Assembly (NCBI GenBank): GCA_003577145.1
Contig: QEUP01000002.1
Span: 124,001 to 188,000, forward strand
Reading direction: 5' to 3'
Origin: Acidobacteriota bacterium
Lineage (GTDB): Bacteria > Actinomycetota > Acidimicrobiia > Acidimicrobiales > Microtrichaceae
Length of the DNA: 64,000 nt
Made by a program: the position numbers and the translations under genes. Positions 1-7,911 of the stretch are shown piece after piece; the stretch's first letter is position 1; every line of letters starts with the position of its first letter. The notes beneath the pieces were generated by a model. It worked only from the letters and a program-made list of their open reading frames with translations. It did not search any database and was not told where the DNA came from.

Positions 1-345
1 GTGTATGACAACATCGGGAAGTTCGAGCCTGCGCTGATAGGGAAGGCTGAGTTCGACGAGCCCCTTCGTGAACCCCTCCAGATCATGGATGGCTGCTGCG
101 GTTCGGTGTGAAGCAACGCCGGCCATCTCGCTGGCGCAGATTGCGATCAACACTCGTTGGTACCAGCTGTCCTGAGCCCCGACGAGCCGCAAGACGCCTC
201 GCGAAACCCGCTCCCACCTACCGCATGACACACGGTGACGGATCATCTTCACCGTGGCGCCGAGCCCGATCGCCTGGTTGCGGCTGAAGACACCGTGTTG
301 ACGGTCGGCGAGGCTTCCAATGCGTGCGTCGAGTGGGTTGACCAT
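1..345 (-). CDS. AbiEi antitoxin-domain / DUF559-type protein (5' part only)
   Basis: The minus strand is open from an ATG at 345 to the window edge, giving 115 codons. The N-terminus begins MVNPLDARIGSLADRQHGVF, followed by a winged-helix-like stretch (SRNQAIGLGATVKMIRHRV) and the segment GRWERVSRGVLRLVG. A later block reads ASHRTAAAIHDLEGF. This order is typical of actinobacterial proteins that join an N-terminal AbiEi-type (type IV toxin-antitoxin) HTH domain to a C-terminal DUF559 endonuclease-like domain; the second domain would lie outside the window. A GGGAGA Shine-Dalgarno (355-360, minus sense) sits 9 nt before the ATG, which supports the start. It is transcribed divergently from the DUF4012 gene, with palindromic element copy 1 between them. 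Such genes are common singletons, so no toxin-antitoxin pairing is claimed. Confidence 0.7.
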   Translation of the reverse strand, partial: MVNPLDARIGSLADRQHGVFSRNQAIGLGATVKMIRHRVSCGRWERVSRGVLRLVGAQDSWYQRVLIAICASEMAGVASHRTAAAIHDLEGFTKGLVELSLPYQRRLELPDVVIH

Positions 346-370
346 GCATCGAAGTCTCCCGGCAACCAGT

Positions 371-425
371 GACAATTTCGTTCTGTGAACCGAAAAGGCC
401 CCTATAGGGGCCACGCGCGTTCACA
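371..425. repeat. 55-bp palindromic element, copy 1
   Basis: Arms TGTGAAC (384-390) and GTTCACA (419-425) enclose two 6-nt spacers (CGAAAA and ACGCGC) around the perfect 16-bp palindrome GGCCCCTATAGGGGCC (397-412). A conserved left extension GAC-N5-CGTTY starts at 371. The same element recurs at 12736-12790 and, inverted, at 39400-39454. This copy lies between divergent genes (starts at 345 minus and 510 plus). On the minus strand the core is followed by TTTT, as in an intrinsic terminator, but no minus-strand gene ends here. Confidence 0.85.
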
Positions 426-509
426 AATCCTGCGGGGGATTCCCTACCCTGGATCACGCTGGTGGTAGGCATCTTCGAGTTCGATCGGTGGCCCCGAGGT
501 GCGAAGCCG

Positions 510-2900
510 ATGGCATCTTCATCCCTGTCCCCGCCACTAGCGGTCGATGACGCGACCGAGCCCCGGGGCACCCCGGCTTCTGACCGTCGTGGGCCTGCGC
601 AGAACTGGGAACTGGTCGTCGTGGCAGTCGCGGCGGTGGCGACAGCCATCATCGCCGCTGTCGAGCCCGGCGTCGCCACCGGGCTGCCGGCAGCCGATGC
701 GCTCTACTCCGCCCTGTTGGCCGCCGGCGTGACGGTCGCGGCATCCATTGCCGCTCGCTGGACCTGGCTGGTCCTGGCGACACCCCCTCTGTTCCTCGCG
801 GTGAGCAGCGCCGACTTGGCGCTGGCGGTCCCCGGCGTCGTCGTTGTGCTGGCAGGGATCGCGCTCGACCGTCACCTACGGGTGTTCGGTGCGATGGGTG
901 CTGCGCTGGCTGTTCAGGGCCTGCTCCACCTGCCCGACCGGGGACCGGCGATGACCACCGCGCTGGTGGCGGTCGTCGCGGTGGCGCCGGTGCTCATCAG
1001 CGCCGTGGTGCGAACAGGTCCGGTGATTCGGCGCTGGATCATCGCCGCGGCGGCGGGAGCCGCGGCGCTGGCTGTGGTCTTCACCGGCCTGCTCGGCGCC
1101 GCGGCGTTCGCCAGCCAGCAGGTGATCAACGACGGCATAGACGACGCTCGTGCGGCGTTCGCCAGCCTCAAGCAGGGCGATGTGGATACGGCGGTCGAGC
1201 GCTTCGAGCGGGCCTCGGTGTCGTTCGCAACGGCGCAGGAGAAGCTCGGCGCCTGGTGGGTGGCACCCTCGCGGCTCGTGCCGGTGGTGGGCGTCAACTC
1301 CCGAGCCCTCGAGGTGTCGGCCGAGATGGGAGCGGACCTGGCCTCCACCGCGGTGGAGACCGGCGCGGCGTTCGACTTCGACCGGCTCAGCATCGAAGGC
1401 GGAACCGTCGACCTGGCCGCCTTCGCCGAGCTCGACGAGCCGACCCGCGTCGCCGTTGCCGCCCTGGCGCACCTCTCCGATGGTCTTGCCGAGGTCGCCT
1501 CCCCGATGCTGTTGCCACCGCTGGGCCCCGCGCTGGCGGACTTCCGGGCCGAGATCGACCAAGCCCTGCCGACCGCAGACCTGGCCGTCGAGGCGCTCGA
1601 GGTCGTGCCACCGCTGCTGGGCTCGGAAGGACCGCGGACCTACTTCTTGATCTTCGGCAGCCCTGCCGAGAGTCGCGAGCTGGGCGGGTTCATGGGCAAC
1701 TTCGCGGAGATCCTCGTCGATGACGGCCACATCGAGTTGGTGACCACCGGCCGCGCGTCCAACGACCTCAACGACCGTCCGGGTGAGAAGACCCTCACCA
1801 ACCCCGAGGACTACCCGACCCGCTACCTCGCCTACCAGCAGGGGACGTTCTTCCAGAACCTCACCGGCACACCCGATTTCCCCACCGTTGCCGCAGCCGC
1901 CGCCGACCTCTACCCCCAGGCGCAGGGTTCGCAGGTCGACGGGGTGATCTACATGGACCCGTTCTCGCTGGCGGCGGTGCTGGAGATCACCGGTCCGGTG
2001 ACGGTGCCCGGCTACGAAGTGGAGCTCGACTCGACCAACGCCGCCGACTTCTTGCTCAACACCCAGTACGTGCTGTTCCCCGAGACCGGTGAGCGCTCCG
2101 ATTTCCTCGAAGCGCTGATCGAGGCGACCTTCGACGCCTTCACCCAGACCGACATCTCCGAGCCGTCTGTGGTGCTCGACGCGCTCGGGCCGGTCGTCGC
2201 CGAGGATCGCTTGCTGGTCTACAGCTTCGGTGACGAGTCCGAAGAGGCCTTCTTGAGCCGCGTGGGGTTGGCCGGTGAGTTCCCCGCCTTCGACGGCGGC
2301 GAGTTCATCGCGGTGAACACCGTCAACTCCGGCCCCAACAAGCTCGACTACTACCTGCAGCGCGACGTCGACTACAACACCACCTACGATCCCGGCACCG
2401 GGGCGGTGACGGCCGAGGTCACCGTGACGCTGCGCAACGGCATCGACCCCGCCGAGGTGGCGTCGCTTCCCGAGGTGGTGGTGGCCAACTACCACGGCCT
2501 CCCCGAGGGCACCAACGAGCAGCTCGTGTCCATCTACACACCCCTGGCCCTGCAATCGCTCACGATCGACGGCGAAAGCGTCAGCGCCGAGCACCAGGTC
2601 GAGTACGGCCTCAACCGGTACCTGAGCAGGGTCGAGTTGGCACCTGGCTCAGAGCAGGTACTGGTGTTCGTGATCCAGGGTTGGATCGAGCCCTCCGAGA
2701 CCTACGCGCTCACCGTCGGCACCCAGCCGCTCGTGCGGCCCGACGAGTTCTCGCTGACGGTCACCTTGCCGTCGGACTGGGAGTTCGAGCCCGGTCAGAG
2801 CAACGAGGTCGAGGGTGTGACCTTCGAGGGCAACATCGCTGTCGTGGCAGGCCCGGTCGCCTCCGACACCACCCTGAGTCTCGGAGTTCACCGGAGGTGA
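510..2900 (+). CDS. DUF4012 domain-containing membrane protein
   Basis: This 796-aa protein has about six hydrophobic helices in residues 30-210, followed by a large extracytoplasmic region. That region includes the DUF4012-type stretches FGSPAESRELGGFMGNFAEI and GVIYMDPFSLAAVLEITGPV. DUF4012 proteins are widespread in Actinobacteria and Chloroflexi, often near surface-polysaccharide genes. Their reaction is not established, so none is assigned. I chose ATG 510 because GAGGTG at 496-501 gives a good Shine-Dalgarno. The frame is open further up to a GTG at 462 (16 more residues) that lacks one. It is followed after 143 nt by a small wall-anchored protein on the same strand, which fits a cell-envelope role. 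The very long antisense frame opposite it is a high-G+C shadow. Confidence 0.85.
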   Translation: MASSSLSPPLAVDDATEPRGTPASDRRGPAQNWELVVVAVAAVATAIIAAVEPGVATGLPAADALYSALLAAGVTVAASIAARWTWLVLATPPLFLAVSSADLALAVPGVVVVLAGIALDRHLRVFGAMGAALAVQGLLHLPDRGPAMTTALVAVVAVAPVLISAVVRTGPVIRRWIIAAAAGAAALAVVFTGLLGAAAFASQQVINDGIDDARAAFASLKQGDVDTAVERFERASVSFATAQEKLGAWWVAPSRLVPVVGVNSRALEVSAEMGADLASTAVETGAAFDFDRLSIEGGTVDLAAFAELDEPTRVAVAALAHLSDGLAEVASPMLLPPLGPALADFRAEIDQALPTADLAVEALEVVPPLLGSEGPRTYFLIFGSPAESRELGGFMGNFAEILVDDGHIELVTTGRASNDLNDRPGEKTLTNPEDYPTRYLAYQQGTFFQNLTGTPDFPTVAAAAADLYPQAQGSQVDGVIYMDPFSLAAVLEITGPVTVPGYEVELDSTNAADFLLNTQYVLFPETGERSDFLEALIEATFDAFTQTDISEPSVVLDALGPVVAEDRLLVYSFGDESEEAFLSRVGLAGEFPAFDGGEFIAVNTVNSGPNKLDYYLQRDVDYNTTYDPGTGAVTAEVTVTLRNGIDPAEVASLPEVVVANYHGLPEGTNEQLVSIYTPLALQSLTIDGESVSAEHQVEYGLNRYLSRVELAPGSEQVLVFVIQGWIEPSETYALTVGTQPLVRPDEFSLTVTLPSDWEFEPGQSNEVEGVTFEGNIAVVAGPVASDTTLSLGVHRR

Positions 2901-3043
2901 CACGCTGAGTGGGCACCGGTGGGGGAAATGGTGTACCATCGCAGGTGCGCCGAAAACCTGGGCTCCGATATGACATGAGCCCCGTGTCGTGTGGCACACT
3001 CTTGGCGCAATACTCGATAACGGGCGATACAGAGGCGGACCTC

Positions 3044-3370
3044 ATGATTCGCAAGGTGCTTTTGTCGGTAGCGATCCTGGTTGCGGTGCTCGGCTTCACC
3101 GCCAGTGCGGCCAGCGCCCAGGGCCTGTCTGACATCATCAATGACGTCATCGGTGGCCTGCTCGGCGGCGGCGACGACACCAGCTCAGCTGATTACACCC
3201 CACCACCCGATGTCGGTGGAGAAACAACGACGCGGGATCCGGGCACGTCGGGCGGCACCGGCTTGGCAGCCACGGGCTCCAACACCGTGCCGATGATGAT
3301 CGCCGGCGCCAGCGCCGTCGCGCTGGGTGGCGCGCTGTTGGTGACGACTCGGCGTCGTCGTACCGCGTAG
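3044..3370 (+). CDS. Small sortase-anchored surface protein (LAATG signal)
   Basis: The 108-aa product has an N-terminal Sec signal (residues 1-24, ending ASAASAQ), a short glycine- and threonine-rich middle, and a C-terminal cell-wall sorting signal. The sorting signal is LAATG, a hydrophobic helix and a final basic tail (TTRRRRTA). LAXTG is the form known for class E sortases of high-G+C Gram-positives. The mature chain would be only about 50 residues, so it may act as a small surface peptide rather than an enzyme. GAGGCGG at 3032-3038 is the Shine-Dalgarno for ATG 3044. A possible promoter is TTGGCG (3002-3007) and GATACA (3026-3031). No sortase gene is in the window. An in-frame upstream extension to 2909 has no Shine-Dalgarno and would bury the signal peptide, so it was discarded. 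Confidence 0.8.
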   Translation: MIRKVLLSVAILVAVLGFTASAASAQGLSDIINDVIGGLLGGGDDTSSADYTPPPDVGGETTTRDPGTSGGTGLAATGSNTVPMMIAGASAVALGGALLVTTRRRRTA

Positions 3371-3388
3371 CCATCGGGCAACGAGACG

Positions 3389-3410
3389 GCGCGGGGCGGG
3401 TTCCCCGCGC
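3389..3410. terminator. Strong G+C hairpin between convergent genes
   Basis: Arms GCGCGGGG (3389-3396) and CCCCGCGC (3403-3410) enclose a 6-nt loop. It sits between the convergent ends at 3370 (plus) and 3442 (minus), so it probably terminates one or both. It lacks a U-tract, as is usual for high-G+C actinobacteria. Confidence 0.5.
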
Positions 3411-3441
3411 GCTGGTGGAGTGGTGGTCCCCAGCCGGGCCC

Positions 3442-5058
3442 TCAGTCCGCCGCGCCCGCCTCGGCGGTTGCCCGGGCCCACACATGGTCGACCTTGCCGG
3501 TTGGCGTCCTGCGGATGGGCGTTAGCACCAGGGCCCGTGGCACCTTGTAGCCGGCCAGCAGGCGCCGGCAGTGCTGCTGAAGCTCTGGGAGGGTCAGGGT
3601 CGCCTGCTCGACAGGCTCGACGAGCGCCACCACCCGCTCCATCCAGACGGGGTCGGGCACACCCACCACGACGGCATGGCGGACCTTCGGATGCTCGGCT
3701 ATGGCCTGTTCGACCTCGTCGGGGAAAATCTTCTCGCCGCCCGAGTTGATGCACGCCGATCCCCTTCCGAGCAAGGTGATCGAGCCGTCTGGCTCGACCC
3801 GTGCCCAATCGCCGGGGATGACCCAGCGTCGTCCGCTGCCGTCGGTGACGAAGGTGGCAGCGGTCTTCTCGGGATCCTTGTAGTAGCCGACGGGGATGCG
3901 CCCGGTCCGAGCGAGCCGGCCGACCCCGCCCGGCCCCACGACGCTCAGGTCGGTGCCCAGCACCGCGACAGTGGCGTCGAGCTTGAAGTGCGGGCCCGCC
4001 ACCGGATCGGCAGACCCTGTCTCGCGGGCGGCGCTGCCGATCTCGGAACTGCCGACACCCCCGGTCACGAGGATCTCGCCGAACGCCTCCCGCAGCATCT
4101 CCCTGACCGGCGCGGTGAGCAGTGCTCCACCGCTGCTGATCGCCACCAGCGACGAGGTGTCGAGCGAGGATCCCGCGCCCAGCTTGGCCTCGGCGAGCGG
4201 TCGGCCCATGGCATCGCCGATGATGCTGAGGGTCACCACCCGCTCGGATTCGATGAGGCGCAAGACCTCGTCGGGATCGAAGCTGGGTGAGGTCGGCAAC
4301 AGGCCCACGCCTCCCGAGAACAGGGTTATGAACAAGGGCCACTGGCCACCGCCGTGCATGAGAGGAGAAAGGGTGAGGGTGCGCATCCCGAAGGGGTTGT
4401 CGGCCAGGCGGTCGATCTCCTCGGGGGCCCCCAACTCCCCGACGAGCGCGCCGACGATGTTCAAGAACAGGTCCTCGTGCCTCCACAGCACTCCCTTGGG
4501 CAGCCCGGTGGTACCGCCGGTGTAGACCAGGTAGAGGTCATCAGCGCAGCGGGGACCGAAGTCCCGCGCGTCCGACGCGCCGGCGAGCGCCTCTTCGTAG
4601 TCGACGCCGAGGTCCTCGCCGGCGTCGCCTTCCTCGCCGGCAGGTCGACCCGTGAGCCGGACGTAGTGCTGAAGCGACGGGAACTCCCCGGCCAACTCGG
4701 CCACCGCGGGCCCGTAGCGTTGCTCGAAGAGCAAGGCGGCCATGTCCGCGTTCTCCCATAGGTAGCGGAGCTCGTCGAGCACGTACCGGTAGTTGATGTT
4801 GACTGCGACGCAGCGGATCTTCCAGCAGGCCAACAGCGCCTCGACCCACTCGATGCGATTCTGGGAGTAGACGCCGACGTGATCGCCTGCGCGTATCCCC
4901 GCCGACTCCAAGTGGTGAGCCAGGCGGTTGGCCCGACGGTCCAGCTCGATCCGCGAACGTCGGGCCTGGGTGCCGGCCACGACCGCGTCCGCCTCTGGCC
5001 GAGCATCACAGAGCCGTTCGAAGAGATCGGCGAGCTGGAACTCCATGCGAGCCTTCAC
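3442..5058 (-). CDS. AMP-dependent acyl-CoA synthetase (FadD-type)
   Basis: This 538-aa ANL-superfamily ligase activates a carboxylic acid with ATP and CoA through an acyl-AMP intermediate. The AMP-binding P-loop is YTGGTTGLPKGV near residue 180. Mid-protein motifs include GGVGSSEIGSAARETGS. The C-terminal hinge region carries GRGSACINSGGEKIFPDEVE, with the catalytic lysine near the end (RTPTGKVDHVWA). The substrate cannot be read from sequence; the family in Actinobacteria covers fatty, steroid side-chain and aromatic acids. A GTG start at 5058 overlaps the stop of the phosphotransferase gene by four bases (GTGA), so the two are translationally coupled. ATG at 5046 is an alternative start. 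The gene converges on the wall-anchored protein gene. Confidence 0.88.
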   Translation of the reverse strand: MKARMEFQLADLFERLCDARPEADAVVAGTQARRSRIELDRRANRLAHHLESAGIRAGDHVGVYSQNRIEWVEALLACWKIRCVAVNINYRYVLDELRYLWENADMAALLFEQRYGPAVAELAGEFPSLQHYVRLTGRPAGEEGDAGEDLGVDYEEALAGASDARDFGPRCADDLYLVYTGGTTGLPKGVLWRHEDLFLNIVGALVGELGAPEEIDRLADNPFGMRTLTLSPLMHGGGQWPLFITLFSGGVGLLPTSPSFDPDEVLRLIESERVVTLSIIGDAMGRPLAEAKLGAGSSLDTSSLVAISSGGALLTAPVREMLREAFGEILVTGGVGSSEIGSAARETGSADPVAGPHFKLDATVAVLGTDLSVVGPGGVGRLARTGRIPVGYYKDPEKTAATFVTDGSGRRWVIPGDWARVEPDGSITLLGRGSACINSGGEKIFPDEVEQAIAEHPKVRHAVVVGVPDPVWMERVVALVEPVEQATLTLPELQQHCRRLLAGYKVPRALVLTPIRRTPTGKVDHVWARATAEAGAAD

Positions 5059-6161
5059 CCCGGATCCACGAGCATCTCACGGACGCGGTCGAGCACCGGG
5101 TTCGCGTGCTGGAAGCGCAGACCCTCCGGGTCGCCGCTGTCGTGCCGCCGGCGACCGATGCTCACCTGGACGATCGCGGCGCGCAGGCCGGCGAGCACCT
5201 CGTAGAACAGCAGATCCCTGACCTCTCGTCCCAGCGCAGCGGCGAAGTCGGCGATCACTTGATCGCGACCGGCGAAGCCCGGCAGCTCGTCGAAGTAGGT
5301 GAGTGCGAGCTCGTGGAGGAACAGGAACCACGCCAGGTCGAGCTCGCCGGGCCCCACTGTCGCCATCTCCCAGTCGAGCAGGGCGGCGGGCTCGAAGCCG
5401 GGGCCGTAGACGATGTTTGCGAGCCGAGCGTCGCCCCAGCACAGGCCCACGGGCGGATCGTCGCCGGGTCGGTTTCGCTCGCACCAGGCGAACACCTCTT
5501 CGACCTCGGTGACTGCATCGCCACCGCAGGCCCAGGCGAAGACGGCACGCCAGTAGCCGAGCTGCTGGTCAGGTCCAGCCGGCCCGTACTCGCGGCGATC
5601 GAGGAACCCCAGCCCCATCGCCCACGGGTCGAGCCTGCAGACCGCGGCCATGGCCTCGATGCTGCTCCGCTGCAGCCTCCGCTGCTCCAACGGCGAAGCG
5701 TCGAGCAGCCAGCCCCCGGCGTGGTACGGAGGGAAGTCGGACGGGATACGACCCTCGACCCGGTCCATCACGACGAAGGGTCGGCCCACCACCTCGGCCC
5801 GGCTCTCGACCCAGCGCACGGTCGGCACCGGAACGCTCGTGTGCTCGGCGAGCGTCTTCATGAGCTGCGCCTCCCCCGGCAGGTCGTAGTCGGGGAAGAG
5901 GCCCGCAGCCGGCTCGAGCCTGAACACGAGGTCCAGGCTCTGCTCGCCTGCTTCGTGGTCCCGCCAGCGAGCCGTGGCCAGCAAGGTGTCCGAGGAGAGC
6001 CCTCCTTGGGCCGGTGCGCGCACGCCGTCGAGTCGGACCTCGGCGCCCAGGCGCTCACTCAGCCAGGCGCCGAGCTGCACCGCCTGCTCGCTCTCGTCCC
6101 CTGCTGTGCCCGCTGCGATGCCCCTGGTCATGTCATCTCTGGATGCGGCCGCGCCAGCCAT
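5055..6161 (-). CDS. Phosphotransferase family protein (APH / ACAD10-like)
   Basis: The 368-aa protein has the aminoglycoside-phosphotransferase kinase fold. The catalytic-loop equivalent is LCWGDARLANIVYG, with D and N of the Brenner motif but W-G in place of H-G. It is followed by LLDWEMATVGPGELDLAWFL, where the DWE supplies the metal-binding aspartate. Proteins of this branch are common beside acyl-CoA synthetases and dehydrogenases and resemble the APH half of ACAD10/11, which phosphorylates 4-hydroxyacyl-CoAs. The stop overlaps the start of the acyl-CoA synthetase, so a joint role in activating hydroxylated acids is a reasonable inference. ATG 6161 was taken as the start; ATG 6131 is possible. 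Antibiotic resistance is unlikely from this context. Confidence 0.8.
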   Translation of the reverse strand: MAGAAASRDDMTRGIAAGTAGDESEQAVQLGAWLSERLGAEVRLDGVRAPAQGGLSSDTLLATARWRDHEAGEQSLDLVFRLEPAAGLFPDYDLPGEAQLMKTLAEHTSVPVPTVRWVESRAEVVGRPFVVMDRVEGRIPSDFPPYHAGGWLLDASPLEQRRLQRSSIEAMAAVCRLDPWAMGLGFLDRREYGPAGPDQQLGYWRAVFAWACGGDAVTEVEEVFAWCERNRPGDDPPVGLCWGDARLANIVYGPGFEPAALLDWEMATVGPGELDLAWFLFLHELALTYFDELPGFAGRDQVIADFAAALGREVRDLLFYEVLAGLRAAIVQVSIGRRRHDSGDPEGLRFQHANPVLDRVREMLVDPG

Positions 6162-6445
6162 GATGGGCGGTTACCCTACCGGCGCGGCGGACATTCGGCG
6201 AGCAAGCGCTGGGTGGCTGCACCGTGATGTTTGCGCCAACCACAGCCGGGACGAGGTGGCTTCGGCGCGACCGCGGGAGGACTCGATGTGAGGTGACCAG
6301 GCCGGATTCGGACACGTCCCCTCTTTCGGTGGTACAACACGGGGGCTGCGCCACATCCCGAAGGTGCCCCGGCAGTCGGCTGCCTCGCCTGCGGGCGACG
6401 GTGATGCCGATGCGGGTGGCGAACTCACCAAGAAAGGGCGATGCC

Positions 6446-6940
6446 GTGCCTGACACGCCGGATGAGGAGACCCCGAGCTTCAAGCTCCTGGATGAGCGAA
6501 CCGGCCTCGAGATAATCCCCCGGGAGACCTGTGTGCGGTTGCTACAGGCCCAGCACCTCGGCCGCATAGCAGTGGCGATAGCCGGGCACCCCAAGATATT
6601 CCCGGTCAACTACGTGGCCGACGGTGAGACGATCGTGTTCCGATCCGCCGAGGGCACCAAGTTCGACGCCGCGGTACGTGGCCAGCACGTCGCCTTCGAG
6701 ATCGACCACTTCGACCATCTCTATCACGGTGGCTGGAGCGTGCTGGTCTCGGGTCATGCCCAAGACGTCACCGACGACGACGAGCTGGCGCGTTACGAAC
6801 GGCTGGGAATTCGGCCGTGGGCACGCCATCCCGAGAAGCCCCACTTCGTGGCGATCAGACCCGACTTCATCAGTGGGAGGCGCATCGTCGTTCTCCCCGA
6901 ATCCGAAGAGGCACTCGGCTCCCCGTTGCGTCCCCTGTGA
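6446..6940 (+). CDS. Pyridoxamine 5'-phosphate oxidase-like flavin split-barrel protein
   Basis: This 164-aa protein has the small FMN/F420-binding split-barrel fold. Recognisable segments are LGRIAVAIAGHPKIFPVNYV, the FRSAEGTKFDAA loop that usually contacts flavin phosphate, and VSGHAQDVTD. Homologues include NimA-type nitroimidazole reductases and F420-dependent oxidoreductases; the substrate is unknown. GTG 6446 is preferred because AAAGGG at 6433-6438 gives correct spacing and the length fits the family. The frame is open upstream to 6224 with in-frame ATGs at 6404 and 6410, which would add residues of no family character. It is a singleton between divergent and convergent neighbours. Confidence 0.75.
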   Translation: MPDTPDEETPSFKLLDERTGLEIIPRETCVRLLQAQHLGRIAVAIAGHPKIFPVNYVADGETIVFRSAEGTKFDAAVRGQHVAFEIDHFDHLYHGGWSVLVSGHAQDVTDDDELARYERLGIRPWARHPEKPHFVAIRPDFISGRRIVVLPESEEALGSPLRPL

Positions 6941-6996
6941 GATCGCTCACACCAATGGGTAGTCGCGCCCGAACAGCGTGAAGGGCGCGGCGTCGG

Positions 6997-7644
6997 TCAT
7001 TCGATGCCCTCTCGTAGCGGAACGAACTGGACCGCGCAGAGATCGGTCTCGCTCAATGAACGATCCTCCCGGCGTACCAATCGCTTGAGCTCCTGTCCCA
7101 TGATGGCTCCCCCCACCGGGACGACCAGCGCGGCACCTGGTCGGAGCTGCTCGATCAGCGCCGGAGGCAGGTCGCGCGTCGCGGCGGACACGAGTATCCC
7201 GTCATAGGGGGCGGCGTCGGGCCAACCCAGTGAGCCGTCGCCGTGGTGGACATGAGCGTTGTCATAGCCGAGTCTGGCCAGTCGCTCGCGTGCTGCCTCG
7301 ACGAGCACCGCGTGGCGCTCCACGGCGTGAACGGTTGCCACCAGGCGGCTCAACACGGCAGCCGCGTAGCCCGATCCGGCACCGATCTCCAGCACCGTTG
7401 CGTCGGGGCCGACTCCGAGCTCTTGCACCATGAGAGCGACGATGAAGGGCTGGGAGATCGTCTGGCCGGCTTCGATCGGGAGTGCTCCGTCGTCGTAGGC
7501 GGCACCCCGGAGGTGCTCGTCGACGAACTCCTCGCGCGGCACCTCGGCCATGGCGGACAGGACCGGTTCGCGGATCCCCCGCCGGGCCAGCTGGTACTCG
7601 ACCATCTGCTCTCGGAGCACTTCGTAGTCCGACATCTCCGTCAA
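6997..7644 (-). CDS. pcm: Protein-L-isoaspartate O-methyltransferase
   Basis: The 215-aa enzyme methylates L-isoaspartyl residues in aged proteins using S-adenosylmethionine, so that they can revert to aspartate. The SAM motif I is VLEIGAGSGYAAAVLSRL (about residues 85-102). The family motifs VPREEFVD and GQTISQPFIVALM precede it. Length matches bacterial PCMT. The likely start is TTG 7644, immediately after the TGA of a 41-codon upstream ORF; ATG 7635 is the alternative but has GGAG abutting it with no spacer. The 3' end converges on the split-barrel gene. Confidence 0.9.
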   Translation of the reverse strand: MTEMSDYEVLREQMVEYQLARRGIREPVLSAMAEVPREEFVDEHLRGAAYDDGALPIEAGQTISQPFIVALMVQELGVGPDATVLEIGAGSGYAAAVLSRLVATVHAVERHAVLVEAARERLARLGYDNAHVHHGDGSLGWPDAAPYDGILVSAATRDLPPALIEQLRPGAALVVPVGGAIMGQELKRLVRREDRSLSETDLCAVQFVPLREGIE

Positions 7645-7770
7645 TCAGCTCGCGAACAGCCGGTACAGCCGCTGCCCGGTCGCTCCTGCCTGCTCGCTCT
7701 CGTCGGGTCCTGCACGGCTGTCCTTCGACCGGAAGGGGCGTCGGCGGTACCGTAGCAACCACTGTGACAT
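7645..7770 (-). CDS. Possible small leader ORF (41 aa) coupled to pcm
   Basis: On the minus strand an ATG at 7770 opens a 41-codon frame ending in TGA directly before the TTG start of pcm, with zero gap. The peptide is basic and begins MSQWLLRYRRRPF; I recognise no family. The exact stop-start adjacency is the only support. It could be a genuine small protein, a leader that couples pcm translation, or chance. Confidence 0.3.
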   Translation of the reverse strand: MSQWLLRYRRRPFRSKDSRAGPDESEQAGATGQRLYRLFAS

Positions 7771-7838
7771 AGCGTCAGCGGCGAGCGTGACGTCCCCGCA
7801 AGATGCAACAACCCGAGGCGCGACGGGTCGAGGCCGAA

Positions 7839-7860
7839 TCCGCGGCGCTGCCGCCGCGGA
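7839..7860. other. Perfect 9-bp-arm hairpin upstream of the S1 protein gene
   Basis: TCCGCGGCG and CGCCGCGGA enclose a CTGC loop in the 267-nt divergent region between pcm and the S1 gene. TACCCT at 7867-7872 could be a -10 box just downstream. The hairpin may insulate the two transcription units or bind a regulator. Confidence 0.4.
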
Positions 7861-7911
7861 GTTGGCTACCCTCCATGGTGGGCTCGCGATTCAGGGAGGG
7901 GGATCACGACG

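Noticed and set aside
371-425. The palindromic element as an ordinary intrinsic terminator
   Set aside because: Only copy 2 is placed and oriented to terminate a gene; copies 1 and 3 are between divergent genes, and both arms extend well beyond a normal hairpin.
876-2594. A 572-codon open frame antisense to the DUF4012 gene
   Set aside because: Long antisense frames are common at high G+C because of third-position bias; it has no Shine-Dalgarno, and its protein is low-complexity G/R/H/V without family features.
5106-6227. A 373-codon plus-strand frame over the phosphotransferase gene
   Set aside because: Antisense shadow of the phosphotransferase, with no start signal and no domain.
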